This document shows positions 6,132 to 15,148 of a DNA stretch of 32,764 nucleotides, piece by piece (positions within the stretch are counted from its first letter, which is position 1; each line of letters starts with the position of its first letter). Where the stretch lies: assembly GCF_004343705.1 (NCBI RefSeq), contig NZ_SKFH01000039.1, forward strand, positions 1 through 32,764. The letters run 5' to 3'. The DNA comes from Flaviaesturariibacter aridisoli. GTDB taxonomy: Bacteria; Bacteroidota; Bacteroidia; Chitinophagales; Chitinophagaceae. The notes under the pieces were generated by a model. It worked only from the letters and a program-made list of their open reading frames with translations. It did no database searches and was not told the DNA's origin. A program made the position numbers and the translations under genes.

Positions 6132-7507
6132 ACGCCTCGCTCCACCTTCGCCTCGTTGCTCTCATCGCCGCCATCGGCGGCCTCCTGTTCGGCTACGACA
6201 CGGCCGTCATTTCCGGCGCCATCGGTTCGCTGTCGCACTACTTTTCACTGAGTCCCGCCGAAGTGGGCTGGGCGATCTCTTCGGCGCTGGTGGGCTGCCT
6301 CGCCGGCGCGCTGGGTGCCGATCCCTGCAGCACGCGCCTCGGCCGCAAGGCGAGTATGGCCCTGGCGGCACTGCTCTTCCTCGCCGGCTCCATCGGTACG
6401 GCGCTGCCGGAATCTTTTGCCGTATTTGTATGGTTCCGTATCGTGGGCGGCATCGGCGTCGGCCTCGCCTCGATGGTGGTGCCGATGTACATTGCCGAGA
6501 TCGCGCCGGCCGACAAGCGCGGCGCACTCGTGGCCTACAACCAGCTCGCCATCGTGATCGGGATCGTGGTTGTTTACTTCGTGAATTATTACATCGCCCT
6601 GCAGGGTAGCGACGAATGGAACCATACCGTGGGCTGGCGCTGGATGTTCGCTTCCGAAGCCATCCCCGCGCTGCTCTACGGCGCGCTGGTGCTGGTGGTG
6701 CCCGAAAGTCCGCGCTGGCTGCTGATGCGCGGCCGCGGGGAGCGGGCGCAGCGCGTGCTGGAACGCTTTCATCAACCTGCCGCCGCCACCCTCATCGCCG
6801 CGGAGATCAGCGGCTCGCTCACGCAGCGCAGCGACGCCTCCTGGCGCTCGCTGATGCAGCCGCACCTGCGCCGCGCGCTGTGGACAGGCATCGGCCTGTC
6901 GGTGTTTCAGCAGGTAACGGGCATCAACGCCATCCTGTATTATGCGCCCGAGATCTTCAAGAGCTTCGGTTCCTCGGCGAATGCGTCGCTGCTCGAAACA
7001 AGCTACCTCGGTGTCATCAACCTGGTGTTCACCATCATCTCGATCTTTCTCGTTGACCGCGTAGGGCGCCGGCCCCTGCTTTTGGCCGGAACAGGCGGCA
7101 TGCTGCTGGCGCTGGCCGTGGTAGGCGCAGCCGCTTATACGGGTTCGGTTTCGGGCTGGCTGCTGCCGTTCCTGCTGCTGTTCATGGCCTCGTTTTCCAT
7201 TTCCTGGGGGCCCGTGGTGTGGGTGTTGCTGTCGGAGATCTTTCCCAACAGCGTGCGCAGCCTCGCCCTCTCCATTGCCGTATTTATACAATGGGCGGCC
7301 AACTTCGCCGTGAGCCAGACCTTTCCGCTACTCACCGGATCGAAGGCTTTGAACGAACGCTTTCACGGTGCGGCGCCCTTCCTGCTGTTTGCCGTGCTCT
7401 GCGTGGGGGCCTTTATTTTTGTACGACGCTTCGTTCCCGAAACCCGTAACAAGACCCTGGAGCAGATGCAGGACCTCTGGCAGGCGCAGACCGCTCCCGA
7501 AAAATAG
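6128..7507 (+). CDS. MFS sugar:proton symporter (SP family)
   Basis: A 459-residue inner-membrane transporter with 12 predicted helices. Sugar-porter signatures are LLFGYDTAVISGA in TM1, STRLGRKAS after TM2, VPMYIAEIAPADKRG in TM4-5, PESPRWLL before the central loop, QQVTGINAILYYAPEIF in TM7, DRVGRRPLLL between TM8 and 9, and PETRNKTLE after TM12. These match the XylE/AraE/GLUT subfamily of hexose and pentose symporters. The start overlaps the preceding stop by 4 nt and the stop is 5 bp before the glycosidase gene. It probably imports the sugar released by that glycosidase. Confidence 0.94.
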   Translation: MNASLHLRLVALIAAIGGLLFGYDTAVISGAIGSLSHYFSLSPAEVGWAISSALVGCLAGALGADPCSTRLGRKASMALAALLFLAGSIGTALPESFAVFVWFRIVGGIGVGLASMVVPMYIAEIAPADKRGALVAYNQLAIVIGIVVVYFVNYYIALQGSDEWNHTVGWRWMFASEAIPALLYGALVLVVPESPRWLLMRGRGERAQRVLERFHQPAAATLIAAEISGSLTQRSDASWRSLMQPHLRRALWTGIGLSVFQQVTGINAILYYAPEIFKSFGSSANASLLETSYLGVINLVFTIISIFLVDRVGRRPLLLAGTGGMLLALAVVGAAAYTGSVSGWLLPFLLLFMASFSISWGPVVWVLLSEIFPNSVRSLALSIAVFIQWAANFAVSQTFPLLTGSKALNERFHGAAPFLLFAVLCVGAFIFVRRFVPETRNKTLEQMQDLWQAQTAPEK

Positions 7508-7512
7508 TCCCT

Positions 7513-9441
7513 ATGAAACCCTTCCTTTCCCTTGTGCTTCCCGTAGTGCTGCTGGCTGCTTCTGTTGCAGCGGCGCAGGAGCCGTTTCAAAAGCTGAAGC
7601 CGGTGGCCGAGAAGCTCCGGCCGCTGCCCTTCGGCGCCGTGCGCCCCGAAGGCTGGCTGAAGGCCCAGGTGCGCCAGAACCTCGACGGCTACACCGGTCA
7701 CCTCGATGCGCTCGTGCCCGACCTTATTGTCAAAGACGACATCTACGGCCGCGACCGGCTCACACCGAAAGTGAAGAGCAAAGACGTGGGCGCCGTGGGC
7801 GAAGGCGGCGACTGGCAGGTGCAGTTTCTCTGGTGGAACTCCGAAACGCAAAGCAACTGGCGCGATGGCTACATCCGCAGCGCGCTGCTGCTGCGCGACA
7901 GCGCCCACCTGCGCCGCCTTCGCACCTACGTGGACCGCATCCTCGCCACGCAGGACGCCGACGGCTACCTCGGCATTTATGCACCGGCACTGCGTTACCG
8001 CTTCGACAATGAGAACGGCGAGCTGTGGGCCCAGGCGACCCTGCTGCGCGGCCTCCTTGGCTGGTATGAAGCCACCGGTGAGCGCCGTGTGCTTCGCGCC
8101 GTGGAGCGCGCCGTGGCGGCGACCATGAACGCATGGCCGGCCGGTTCGGCGCACCCTTTTCATTCGGTCAACCCCAACGTGGGCGGGCTGTCGCACGGGC
8201 TCATGTTCACCGACGTGCTCGAGAGCCTGGCCCGCATTACCGGGCGATCTGCCTACCGCGACTACGCGCTGTTCCTTTACCGCGACTTTTCCGCGGCCAC
8301 GCTCAACGAAGACGCGCAATATCAAAAGTTGGTGAATGCATCCCTGCCGCTGAAGGGGCATGGCGTGCACACCTACGAGCATTTACGCCCGGTAGCCGCG
8401 GCCTACTATGCATCGGGCAATCCCGCCCTGCGCGCTGCGCTCGACGGCTTCCTGCAAAAGATCGCGCGCTGCACCGTGCCTTCCGGCGGGCCTATCGGCG
8501 ACGAATGGATCGGTGGCGGAACGGCCGATGCCACGAAGCGCGGCTACGAATATTGCTCGCTCCAGGAGCTGCAGCACAGCTACAGCGAGCTGCTGCTGAA
8601 GTCGGGGGAAGCCCGGTGGGGCGATGCGGTGGAGCGGATCTTCTTCAACGCGGCGCAGGGCGCCCGGCATCCGCACGAGTCGTCGATCGCGTACCTCAAG
8701 ACCGATGATTCCTACGCCATGACCGGTGGCCTCAACGGCGATACGTCGAATAAGCAGCAGGTGCGCTACAAGTATTCGCCCGTGCACCAGGACGCGGCGG
8801 TGTGCTGCGTGCCCAATGCCGGCCGCATCGCGCCGTACTACGTGCAATACATGTGGGCCCAGGATGCAGAAGGGCTCGTGGCGACGCTGCTCGGCCCCGC
8901 CACCGTGCAGGCCACCTGGAAAGGGAAGCCGGTGACCATTCGTACCGAAACCGGATATCCCTACGGCTACACCCTGAACTATACTTTGGAAGGGGCCAGG
9001 CCGGGCTTCGTGCTGAAGATCCGCAAGCCGGCCTGGGCGAAGGAGGTACGATTGAACGTGCCTTACACCGAGGTGAATGGCTACCTCGTGGTACGCCGCG
9101 CCTGGAAGGCGAAGGAGCAACTGCGCCTGGAGCTGGAGCCCGAGGGCGCCGTGGCCACCGACGTGCAGGGCGCGCACTACTTTACCTACGGACCGCTGGT
9201 GCTGGCCCACCCCATCGCCGCCGACAGCAGCGTAACGAAGACCTTCCCGCTGCCCGGCTACCGCGACCTGCACTACCGGGCGGAGCGGCCGGCGCTGTAT
9301 CGCTACGCGGCCCCGCGCCTCGTGCCGGCAGGGCCGCTGCGCTTCCGCATCGGCGCCATCGACCCGCAAAGCGGCACGGCCGTATCGCTGGAGCTCGTGC
9401 CGATGGGCGGAACGATACTGCGGCAGGTGACGTTCAAGTAA
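7513..9441 (+). CDS. Secreted DUF1680/GH127-type glycosidase (beta-L-arabinofuranosidase-like)
   Basis: A 642-residue protein with a Sec signal peptide (MKPFLSLVLPVVLLAASVAAAQ), so probably periplasmic. The body is the (alpha/alpha)6 barrel plus beta-sandwiches of DUF1680/GH127. The known family uses a Cys nucleophile with a Zn site formed by Glu-x-Cys and a Cys pair. Here Glu346-Tyr-Cys348 (RGYEYCSLQE) and Cys431-Cys432 (AVCCVPNAG) reproduce that set with similar spacing. Other conserved stretches are GYLGIYAP, ENGELWAQATLLRGLLGWYE and NPNVGGLSHGLM. It closes the operon with the MFS porter. Characterised GH127 enzymes release L-arabinose from beta-L-arabinofuranosides, but DUF1680 is broad, so other substrates are possible. 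Confidence 0.88.
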   Translation: MKPFLSLVLPVVLLAASVAAAQEPFQKLKPVAEKLRPLPFGAVRPEGWLKAQVRQNLDGYTGHLDALVPDLIVKDDIYGRDRLTPKVKSKDVGAVGEGGDWQVQFLWWNSETQSNWRDGYIRSALLLRDSAHLRRLRTYVDRILATQDADGYLGIYAPALRYRFDNENGELWAQATLLRGLLGWYEATGERRVLRAVERAVAATMNAWPAGSAHPFHSVNPNVGGLSHGLMFTDVLESLARITGRSAYRDYALFLYRDFSAATLNEDAQYQKLVNASLPLKGHGVHTYEHLRPVAAAYYASGNPALRAALDGFLQKIARCTVPSGGPIGDEWIGGGTADATKRGYEYCSLQELQHSYSELLLKSGEARWGDAVERIFFNAAQGARHPHESSIAYLKTDDSYAMTGGLNGDTSNKQQVRYKYSPVHQDAAVCCVPNAGRIAPYYVQYMWAQDAEGLVATLLGPATVQATWKGKPVTIRTETGYPYGYTLNYTLEGARPGFVLKIRKPAWAKEVRLNVPYTEVNGYLVVRRAWKAKEQLRLELEPEGAVATDVQGAHYFTYGPLVLAHPIAADSSVTKTFPLPGYRDLHYRAERPALYRYAAPRLVPAGPLRFRIGAIDPQSGTAVSLELVPMGGTILRQVTFK

Positions 9442-9452
9442 ACAGCCCTCCC

Positions 9453-9460
9453 TATCTTTA
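9453..9460 (+). promoter_or_regulatory. -7 element before the CBS-domain transporter gene
   Basis: TATCTTTA (TAnnTTTG with a final A), 4 bp before ATG 9465 and 11 bp after the glycosidase stop. It suggests a separate promoter with a very short leader. Confidence 0.4.
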
Positions 9461-9464
9461 TTCC

Positions 9465-10730
9465 ATGATCGACACTTCCGTTGTCATTTGGTTTTTCGTG
9501 ACCATCCTGATGATGGCGTTCTTTTCCGGGATTGAAATGGCCTTTTACAGCGTCAACCGCTTTGGCGTGGAGCTGAAGAAAAAGCAGGGCCGCCCGGGCG
9601 CGCAGCTGCTGTCGCGCTTCATCCAGACGCCCGAGATCTTCGTGAGCGTGATGGTCATCGGCTTTACGATCTCGCTGGTGTGCTTCGTCATTGAGTTCAT
9701 CCGCGTTACCGACGTGCTGTGGACCCTCGCCCGCCTACACGGCGAGCGCTTCGCCACCCTCCGCAATATTGTCGACATCGCCCTCGGCACCTTTCTCGTG
9801 CTGGTGTTCGGCGAGTTTATCCCGAAGGCCTTCTTCCGCGCCAAAAGCAACATCATCCTGTCGCGGCTCGTGTGGGTGGTGAACCTGTTTTACAAACTGC
9901 TGCAGCCGCTTGCCTCACTGTTCGTGAACCTCTCCGAGTGGGTACTCAAATACATTTTCAACGTGCGCGTGGACGAAAAGAAGGACGTGTTCAGCGGGAG
10001 CGACTTCGATACGCTGTTCCAGCAAAGCAACGACGACTACGAGCCCGAGGACGTCAACACCGAGCTCTTTGAAAATGCCCTGGAGCTGCCCAAGACGAAG
10101 ATCCGCCAGTGCCTCGTGCCCCGTAAGGAGATCATTGCGGTAGAAATGAAATGTCCCATCGAGGAGGTACGCCAGAAGCTCGTGGAAACGAAGCTGAGCA
10201 AGCTCGTGGTGTTCGAAGGGAACATCGACCACATCGTGGGCTACGTGCACCAGCTCGATCTTTTCAAGAGCCCGCGCGCCATCCAGGACATCCTGCTGCC
10301 CATCCCAGCGGTGCCCGAAAGCATGAGCGCCACCGACCTTATCAATAAGTTTACCCGCGAAGGCAAGAGCATCGCCTGGGTGGTGGATGAATTCGGCGGC
10401 ACCGCCGGCATCGTGACGATGGAAGACGTGCTTGAAGAGATCTTCGGCGAGATCCAGGATGAATACGACTCCGAAGAGTTCGTGGAGCGTCGCATCTCCG
10501 AGAACGAGTACATCCTCTCCGGCCGCCTCGAGCTCGACTACCTCTGCGACAAGTTCGACCTTTCCTTCCCCGAAGATGAGGAGTCGGAAACCCTCTCGGG
10601 CTACATCATCAACCACCACGAAACGATCCCCAAGCAAAAGGAGCGGATCATCATCCACAACTACGAGTTTGACATCCTCAACGTTGGCGACACCCGGATC
10701 GAGATGGTGAAGCTGCGGGTGCTGAAGTGA
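9465..10730 (+). CDS. HlyC/CorC (CNNM-like) membrane protein with CBS domains
   Basis: A 421-residue protein with three to four N-terminal hydrophobic segments of the DUF21/CNNM domain (residues about 1-165, with FFSGIEMAFYSVNR and LVFGEFIPKAFFRAKSN). A tandem CBS pair follows (about 200-330; LVPRKEIIAVE, SIAWVVDEFGGTAGIVTMEDVLEEIFGEI). A C-terminal CorC_HlyC domain (about 340-421) ends the protein. The family is implicated in Mg2+/Co2+ efflux or homeostasis; the hemolysin name is historical. The relatives include the GldE proteins of gliding Bacteroidetes, and this gene could be one, but there is no gliding gene beside it. The frame extends far upstream inside the glycosidase gene; ATG 9465 is the sensible start. 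Confidence 0.92.
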   Translation: MIDTSVVIWFFVTILMMAFFSGIEMAFYSVNRFGVELKKKQGRPGAQLLSRFIQTPEIFVSVMVIGFTISLVCFVIEFIRVTDVLWTLARLHGERFATLRNIVDIALGTFLVLVFGEFIPKAFFRAKSNIILSRLVWVVNLFYKLLQPLASLFVNLSEWVLKYIFNVRVDEKKDVFSGSDFDTLFQQSNDDYEPEDVNTELFENALELPKTKIRQCLVPRKEIIAVEMKCPIEEVRQKLVETKLSKLVVFEGNIDHIVGYVHQLDLFKSPRAIQDILLPIPAVPESMSATDLINKFTREGKSIAWVVDEFGGTAGIVTMEDVLEEIFGEIQDEYDSEEFVERRISENEYILSGRLELDYLCDKFDLSFPEDEESETLSGYIINHHETIPKQKERIIIHNYEFDILNVGDTRIEMVKLRVLK

Positions 10731-10739
10731 GCATCCCGT

Positions 10740-10862
10740 AGAGAAAGAACGCAGGTTTATTATGATTTCTACGATTAGCGCAGGTATAAAATGTGCGTCA
10801 GCAAATCATAACACATCATAAAAGATCTGCGCATCCCGCTTGCGGGATCTGCGTTCTTTCTG
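10740..10862. repeat. Intergenic inverted repeat built from GAAAGAACGCAG words
   Basis: AGAAAGAACGCAG near 10741-10753 is mirrored by CTGCGTTCTTTCT at about 10848-10861. Between them are further GCGCAG-type words, and a hairpin GCATCCCGC-TT-GCGGGATCTGC sits inside the right arm. It fills the gap between the CBS-protein gene and the zincin and is a probable terminator or structured leader. Confidence 0.6.
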
Positions 10863-10921
10863 TATTGCCGGTTGTCATTTTCACAAATCCTTGTCTCCGG
10901 AGGGTTGTAATTTCACGGTGT

Positions 10922-13513
10922 ATGCTGCACCTTCCCCGGACCCTCCTGACTGCTTTCGTAGTGGCTTTGCTCTGTGTGACCGCTTCTGCGCAGAACCCCG
11001 GCAAGGCGCCGGCAGCCCTGCCGGTTTTTGGCGGCGACAGTGTCCGGGCGAAAAAACCGGCCTGGCCGCTGGCCGACAAAACGAAGGGCGCCCGCCGCAG
11101 CGAAGGGCTCTTTACCTTTTACCAGGATACGACCAACGGCGGGGTGAATCTTTACATCCGCAAAACGCAGTTGGGTAAGGAATTCATCTACCAGAGCTTT
11201 GCGCTCAGCGGTCCCACGGCGCTGCTGCTCAACCAGAGCATCTACCGCTCCAACTTCATCTTCCGCATCGAAAAAGCCTACGACCGCATCGAGATCAGCC
11301 GCGTCAACACCGCCTTTTATTACGATCCGGCTAATCCGATCAGCCGCACGAAGGACGTGGACAAGCCCGAGGCCGTGCTGCTTTCCGAGCGGATCATCGG
11401 CGAAGATTCCACCGGCTACCTCGTGGCCGCCGACGGCCTTTTTCTCGGCGAACGCTTCGACCCCGTGAAGCCGCCGGTAGTGGTCAACCTGTTCGGGCCG
11501 GCCTCCTTCTCGCTGGGCAACCTCAACCCTTTCAAATCAAAATACGTAGCCCTCAAAGCCTTCCCCGGCAATACCGACGTGGTGGTGGACCTGGCCTACG
11601 ATAATCCCAACGCCGCCGCCGCGCCCGGCCGCGACATCGCCGACCCGCGTTACGTGCGCGTACGCCTGCAGCACAGCTTTATCGAGCTGCCCCAAAACGA
11701 CTACCGCCCCCGCCGCGACGATCCGCGCGTGGGGTATTTCGCCCACCAGGTGAACGACCAGACAAGCATCAGCGCCACACCCTTCCGCGACGTGATCGAC
11801 CGCTGGCACCTGGTGAAAAAAGATCCCGCCGCCGCACTCAGTGAGCCGGTGGAGCCGATCACGTTCTGGATCGAAAACACCACGCCGGTGGCCTACCGCC
11901 CCATCGTGCGGGCCGCTATCCTGCAGTGGAATAAAGCTTTCGAAGGCGCCGGCTTCAAAGACGCCATCCACGTGGAGGAGATGCCCGACAGCGCCAGCTG
12001 GGATCCTTCGGACCTGCGCTACAACGTGGTGCGCTGGGTGTCTTCTGCACAGCCACCCTACGGCGCCATCGGGCAATATACCAGCAACCCGCGCACGGGC
12101 CAGATCCTCGGCGCCGACGTGACCATTGAATGGTTCACCGGCTCGGCCGCTCCCGTGCTCGAAGAATTGCTGACCGGCGCACACACGGGAACGGCTGCGC
12201 ACAACATCGAAACTGCCGGGAGTAACTATGCCCTGTGCAGCCTCGCCGATGAGCTGAAGTCCCAATTCGTGGCTGGCGGCACCGCCCTCGAAGCAGCCGG
12301 TGGTGGAGCGGACGAACTCAGCCGCCTGCACCGCCAGTTCCTGACCTACCTCGTGATGCACGAGCTCGGACACACCTTCGGCCTCAACCACAACATGAAA
12401 GGCTCGCAGCTCTGGTCGCCGGCGCAGCTGAACGATACGGCCCTGACCCACCAATGGGGACTGCTCGGCTCGGTGATGGACTACCCGGCCGTCAACATCG
12501 CGCGGGACCCGAAAAAACAGGGCGACTATTACACTACCAAAGAAGGTCCTTACGACGACTGGGCCATCGCCTTTGGTTATACCCCTTATGCCGACAGCGC
12601 TGCCGAAGCGGCCGGCACCGCCGCCCTGCTGGCCCGGAGCACTGATCCGAAGCTGGCCTTCGGCAATGACGCCGACGACATGCGCTCGCCCGGCAAGGGC
12701 ATGGATCCGCGCGCCAACGTAGACGACCTGAGCAGCGATGCCGTGGGCTATGCCGCCGAGCGCCTTCAGTTGCTGCGGAGCCTGCTACCCGGACTGGTGC
12801 AGCGTTACAACAAGCCCGGCCAGAGCTGGGCCGAACTGCGGGTACGCTATGCCGCCTTGCAAGGGCAGCGCCAGCAGATGATCGGCGCGGTGAGCCGCTA
12901 CGTGGGCGGTGTGTATGTAGACCGCAGCTTCCCCGACCAGCATTCGGCCACGCGCCCCTTTACGCCCGTGCCGCTGGCACTGCAGAAAAGAGCCGTCAGC
13001 GTGCTGAACAAATACGTGTTTGCCCCTGACGCCTGGCTGGCCGACACCGCCTTGCTGCCCTACCTGCAGCCGCAGCGCCGCGGCTTTAACCAGAATCCCT
13101 ACGGCGACGACTACAAGGCTACCAGCGCCGCACTGGCGCAGCAATACAACGGCGCCCTCGCGCACCTGCTGCACCCGGCTACGCTGCAGCGCCTCACCAA
13201 CAGCCGCCTGTATGGCAACCGCTACTCTGTGGCCGACCTGTTGGCAGACCTCGAAAGCGGCATCTTCGCCGCGGACCTCAACGGGGCGGTGAACGTATAC
13301 CGCCAGAACCTGCAAACCGAATACACGCGCCTGCTGCTGGAGATCGTAGCCGACCGCTACAGCCAATACGACGCCGTGGCCGGTGCCGCCGCCCTCGATG
13401 CCGTGCAGCGAATCCATGCCCGCCAGGCCGCCGCCCCGGCCCCCGATGCCGAAACGCGCGCGCACCGGAATAACCTGGTGTACCTGATCAAAAAAGCCCT
13501 CGAAACCAAGTAA
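10922..13513 (+). CDS. Secreted zinc-dependent metalloprotease (DUF5117/DUF4953-type zincin)
   Basis: An 863-residue exported protein with signal peptide MLHLPRTLLTAFVVALLCVTASAQ. The N-terminal ~350 residues match the DUF5117/DUF5118-like beta-rich region of large Bacteroidetes zincins. The catalytic domain has HELGHTFGLNH (His480, Glu481, His484, His490), the extended HExxHxxGxxH metzincin-type zinc site. SVMDYPAVN follows about 35 residues later and can supply the Met-turn. The C-terminal part is helical with no recognised domain. The open frame begins 43 codons earlier, inside the repeat at 10740-10862; ATG 10922 directly precedes the signal peptide. Substrate unknown. Confidence 0.92.
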   Translation: MLHLPRTLLTAFVVALLCVTASAQNPGKAPAALPVFGGDSVRAKKPAWPLADKTKGARRSEGLFTFYQDTTNGGVNLYIRKTQLGKEFIYQSFALSGPTALLLNQSIYRSNFIFRIEKAYDRIEISRVNTAFYYDPANPISRTKDVDKPEAVLLSERIIGEDSTGYLVAADGLFLGERFDPVKPPVVVNLFGPASFSLGNLNPFKSKYVALKAFPGNTDVVVDLAYDNPNAAAAPGRDIADPRYVRVRLQHSFIELPQNDYRPRRDDPRVGYFAHQVNDQTSISATPFRDVIDRWHLVKKDPAAALSEPVEPITFWIENTTPVAYRPIVRAAILQWNKAFEGAGFKDAIHVEEMPDSASWDPSDLRYNVVRWVSSAQPPYGAIGQYTSNPRTGQILGADVTIEWFTGSAAPVLEELLTGAHTGTAAHNIETAGSNYALCSLADELKSQFVAGGTALEAAGGGADELSRLHRQFLTYLVMHELGHTFGLNHNMKGSQLWSPAQLNDTALTHQWGLLGSVMDYPAVNIARDPKKQGDYYTTKEGPYDDWAIAFGYTPYADSAAEAAGTAALLARSTDPKLAFGNDADDMRSPGKGMDPRANVDDLSSDAVGYAAERLQLLRSLLPGLVQRYNKPGQSWAELRVRYAALQGQRQQMIGAVSRYVGGVYVDRSFPDQHSATRPFTPVPLALQKRAVSVLNKYVFAPDAWLADTALLPYLQPQRRGFNQNPYGDDYKATSAALAQQYNGALAHLLHPATLQRLTNSRLYGNRYSVADLLADLESGIFAADLNGAVNVYRQNLQTEYTRLLLEIVADRYSQYDAVAGAAALDAVQRIHARQAAAPAPDAETRAHRNNLVYLIKKALETK

Positions 13514-13520
13514 TTAACGC

Positions 13521-13631
13521 GGGAGCGGGAAGTCGGAAGTCCGGCCAGCGGGAAAATCCGTAAGTAAGGCGGCTGAATAACGCCGGGATAACAGTTCCGA
13601 CGTCGGACTTCCGACTTCCTAACTTCCTCCC
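13521..13631. repeat. Inverted repeat of GGAAGTC(C/G) words between the zincin gene and tatC
   Basis: The left arm (13521-13544) reads GGGAGC-GGGAAGTC-GGAAGTCC-GG. The right arm (13594-13631), on the minus strand, reads GGGAGGAAGTTA-GGAAGTC-GGAAGTCC-GACGTCGG. The words are 7-8 bp. The right arm ends 4 bp before the tatC -7 element. Confidence 0.75.
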
Positions 13632-13634
13632 GGT

Positions 13635-13642
13635 TATCTTTG
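13635..13642 (+). promoter_or_regulatory. -7 element of tatC
   Basis: TATCTTTG, a perfect TAnnTTTG, 19 bp before ATG 13662. Confidence 0.6.
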
Positions 13643-13661
13643 CCGCACTTTTAACTCTGGC

Positions 13662-14510
13662 ATGGCGCTGTTGAATCTGTTCAAAAGAGGGGGAGATCCG
13701 AACCGATCGGAAATGTCGTTTATCGAGCACCTGGATGTGCTGCGGGGTACGCTGTTCCGCAGTGTCATCGCGGCACTGGTAGGCGCTATCGTGGTCGGCA
13801 TCTTCAACCGTTTTTTCATTCACGACGTGCTGCTGGGCCCTACGCACGCCGAATTCCCGACCTACGGTATCCTGTGCCGCATCGGGGAGGCGCTGCACGT
13901 AGGCAAGTCGCTTTGCATGGAGGGGCTTTCCATCAAAATGCAAAGCACGGGGGTGAGCACGCAGTTCAGCATGTTCTTTACCGTCTGCTTCATCGGCGGC
14001 GTCATCATCGCCTTTCCCTACATCTTTTTTGAGTTCTGGCGCTTCGTGCGGCCGGCGCTCACCGAAAAGGAACGCAGCAACACCGGCGGCGTGATCTTCT
14101 GGGTATCGGTACTCTTCTTCATTGGCGTGGCGTTCGGCTACTTCGTCATTGCGCCCTATACCATCAAATTCTTCGCCTCCTTCCAGCTCGATGACAACAT
14201 CGAAAACCGCTGGACCGTGGCGAGCTACATCGATACGATGATCCCGCTGGTGCTGGGCTCTGGCCTGGCCTTCCAGATGCCGCTGGTGATTTACTTCCTC
14301 GCCAAGGTCGGCGTGGTGAACGCCACCTACCTGCGCAAGGTGCGGAAGTACTCCATCATCATCATCTTCATCATCGCCGCCATCATCACCCCCGGCCCCG
14401 ACATCGTAAGCCAGCTCACCGTGGCGCTGCCGCTGCTGCTGCTGTACGAAGTGTCGATCCTGCTGGCGCGCCGGGTGGATAAGCACAAGAAGCCGAAAGA
14501 GTGGAGTTAA
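13662..14510 (+). CDS. tatC: Twin-arginine translocase subunit TatC
   Basis: A 282-residue inner-membrane protein with six predicted helices. It is the receptor that binds twin-arginine signal peptides and nucleates the Tat pore. Family signatures are MSFIEHLDVLRGTLFRS at the N-terminus (the signal-peptide-binding Glu-x-x-x-Leu-Arg region), FYIFFEFWRFVRPALTEKER-like text after TM2, GVAFGYFVIAPYTIKFF in TM3, and IIAAIITPGPDIVSQ in TM5. No tatA/B is adjacent, which is common in this phylum. Confidence 0.97.
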   Translation: MALLNLFKRGGDPNRSEMSFIEHLDVLRGTLFRSVIAALVGAIVVGIFNRFFIHDVLLGPTHAEFPTYGILCRIGEALHVGKSLCMEGLSIKMQSTGVSTQFSMFFTVCFIGGVIIAFPYIFFEFWRFVRPALTEKERSNTGGVIFWVSVLFFIGVAFGYFVIAPYTIKFFASFQLDDNIENRWTVASYIDTMIPLVLGSGLAFQMPLVIYFLAKVGVVNATYLRKVRKYSIIIIFIIAAIITPGPDIVSQLTVALPLLLLYEVSILLARRVDKHKKPKEWS

Positions 14511-14539
14511 GAGGGGTGAGGGGCGGACGCCGAGGGAAA

Positions 14540-14654
14540 TACTTGATTACTTGAGTACATGAATAATAGATTACTTGGGGGATGCACCCCTGTCATGGTG
14601 AACGCCTTCCCTCAGGTAGTCCCGTAATCATGTATTCTATTATTCAAGTAATCC
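14540..14654. repeat. Inverted octamer-word repeat (TACTTGAn/TACATGAn) between tatC and rpiB
   Basis: The left arm (14540-14580) steps every 8 bp: TACTTGAT, TACTTGAG, TACATGAA, TAATAGAT, TACTTGGG. The right arm (14621-14654), on the minus strand, gives GATTACTTGAA, TAATAGAA, TACATGAT, TACGGG. The word is the same family as at 3384-3471. A GTCATGGTGA element (14592-14601) sits in the loop. Confidence 0.78.
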
Positions 14655-14667
14655 ACCTCCTCGTTCC

Positions 14668-14675
14668 TACCTTTA
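14668..14675 (+). promoter_or_regulatory. -7 element of rpiB
   Basis: TACCTTTA, close to TAnnTTTG, 17 bp before ATG 14693. It supports this start over the longer open frame. Confidence 0.5.
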
Positions 14676-14692
14676 TCGCTCAAACCCTTGCT

Positions 14693-15148
14693 ATGCACGC
14701 TCCTCTTTTCGACCTTTCGAAACCCATCGCCATCGGCGCCGATCACGCCGGTTTTGAATACAAGCAGCAGCTCGTTCAATGGCTGCGCGACAAAGGCCTC
14801 CAGGTGACCGACTTCGGAACGGACAGCCCCGACTCGGTTGATTACCCCGACTTCGCACATCCCGTAGCTTCCGCCGTTGAGAGCGGTGAAGCAGCGGCCG
14901 GCATCCTCGTTTGCGGCTCCGCAAACGGTGTGGCCATTACGGCCAACAAGCACGCCGGCATCCGCGCGGCCATCGCCTGGGAAGACCAGCTTGCGTCGCT
15001 CGCACGTCAGCACAATGCCGCCAACATCATCTGCATTCCTTCCCGCTTCGTGACGCTCGAAACGGCCAAACACATCGCCGGCCTTTTCCTCGAAACACCC
15101 TTCGAAGGCGGACGGCACGAGAACCGCGTCAATAAGATCGCCTGCTAA
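14693..15148 (+). CDS. rpiB: Ribose-5-phosphate isomerase B
   Basis: A 151-residue cytosolic enzyme of the RpiB/LacAB family, which interconverts ribose 5-phosphate and ribulose 5-phosphate in the pentose phosphate pathway. Motifs are IGADHAGFEYKQ (phosphate and catalytic loop, near residue 11-22), DFGTDSPDSVDYPDFA, GILVCGSANGVAITANK (the active-site Cys and SANG loop; most relatives have C-GTG-G at this point, so the small change is notable) and RQHNAANIICIPSR. The open frame runs 37 codons further upstream through the octamer repeat; ATG 14693 fits the family's length. Confidence 0.95.
   Translation: MHAPLFDLSKPIAIGADHAGFEYKQQLVQWLRDKGLQVTDFGTDSPDSVDYPDFAHPVASAVESGEAAAGILVCGSANGVAITANKHAGIRAAIAWEDQLASLARQHNAANIICIPSRFVTLETAKHIAGLFLETPFEGGRHENRVNKIAC

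Noticed and set aside
8802-9464. Upstream extension of the CBS-domain protein frame
   Set aside because: Shadow of the GH127 gene; a -7 element and a normal N-terminus are at 9453-9465.
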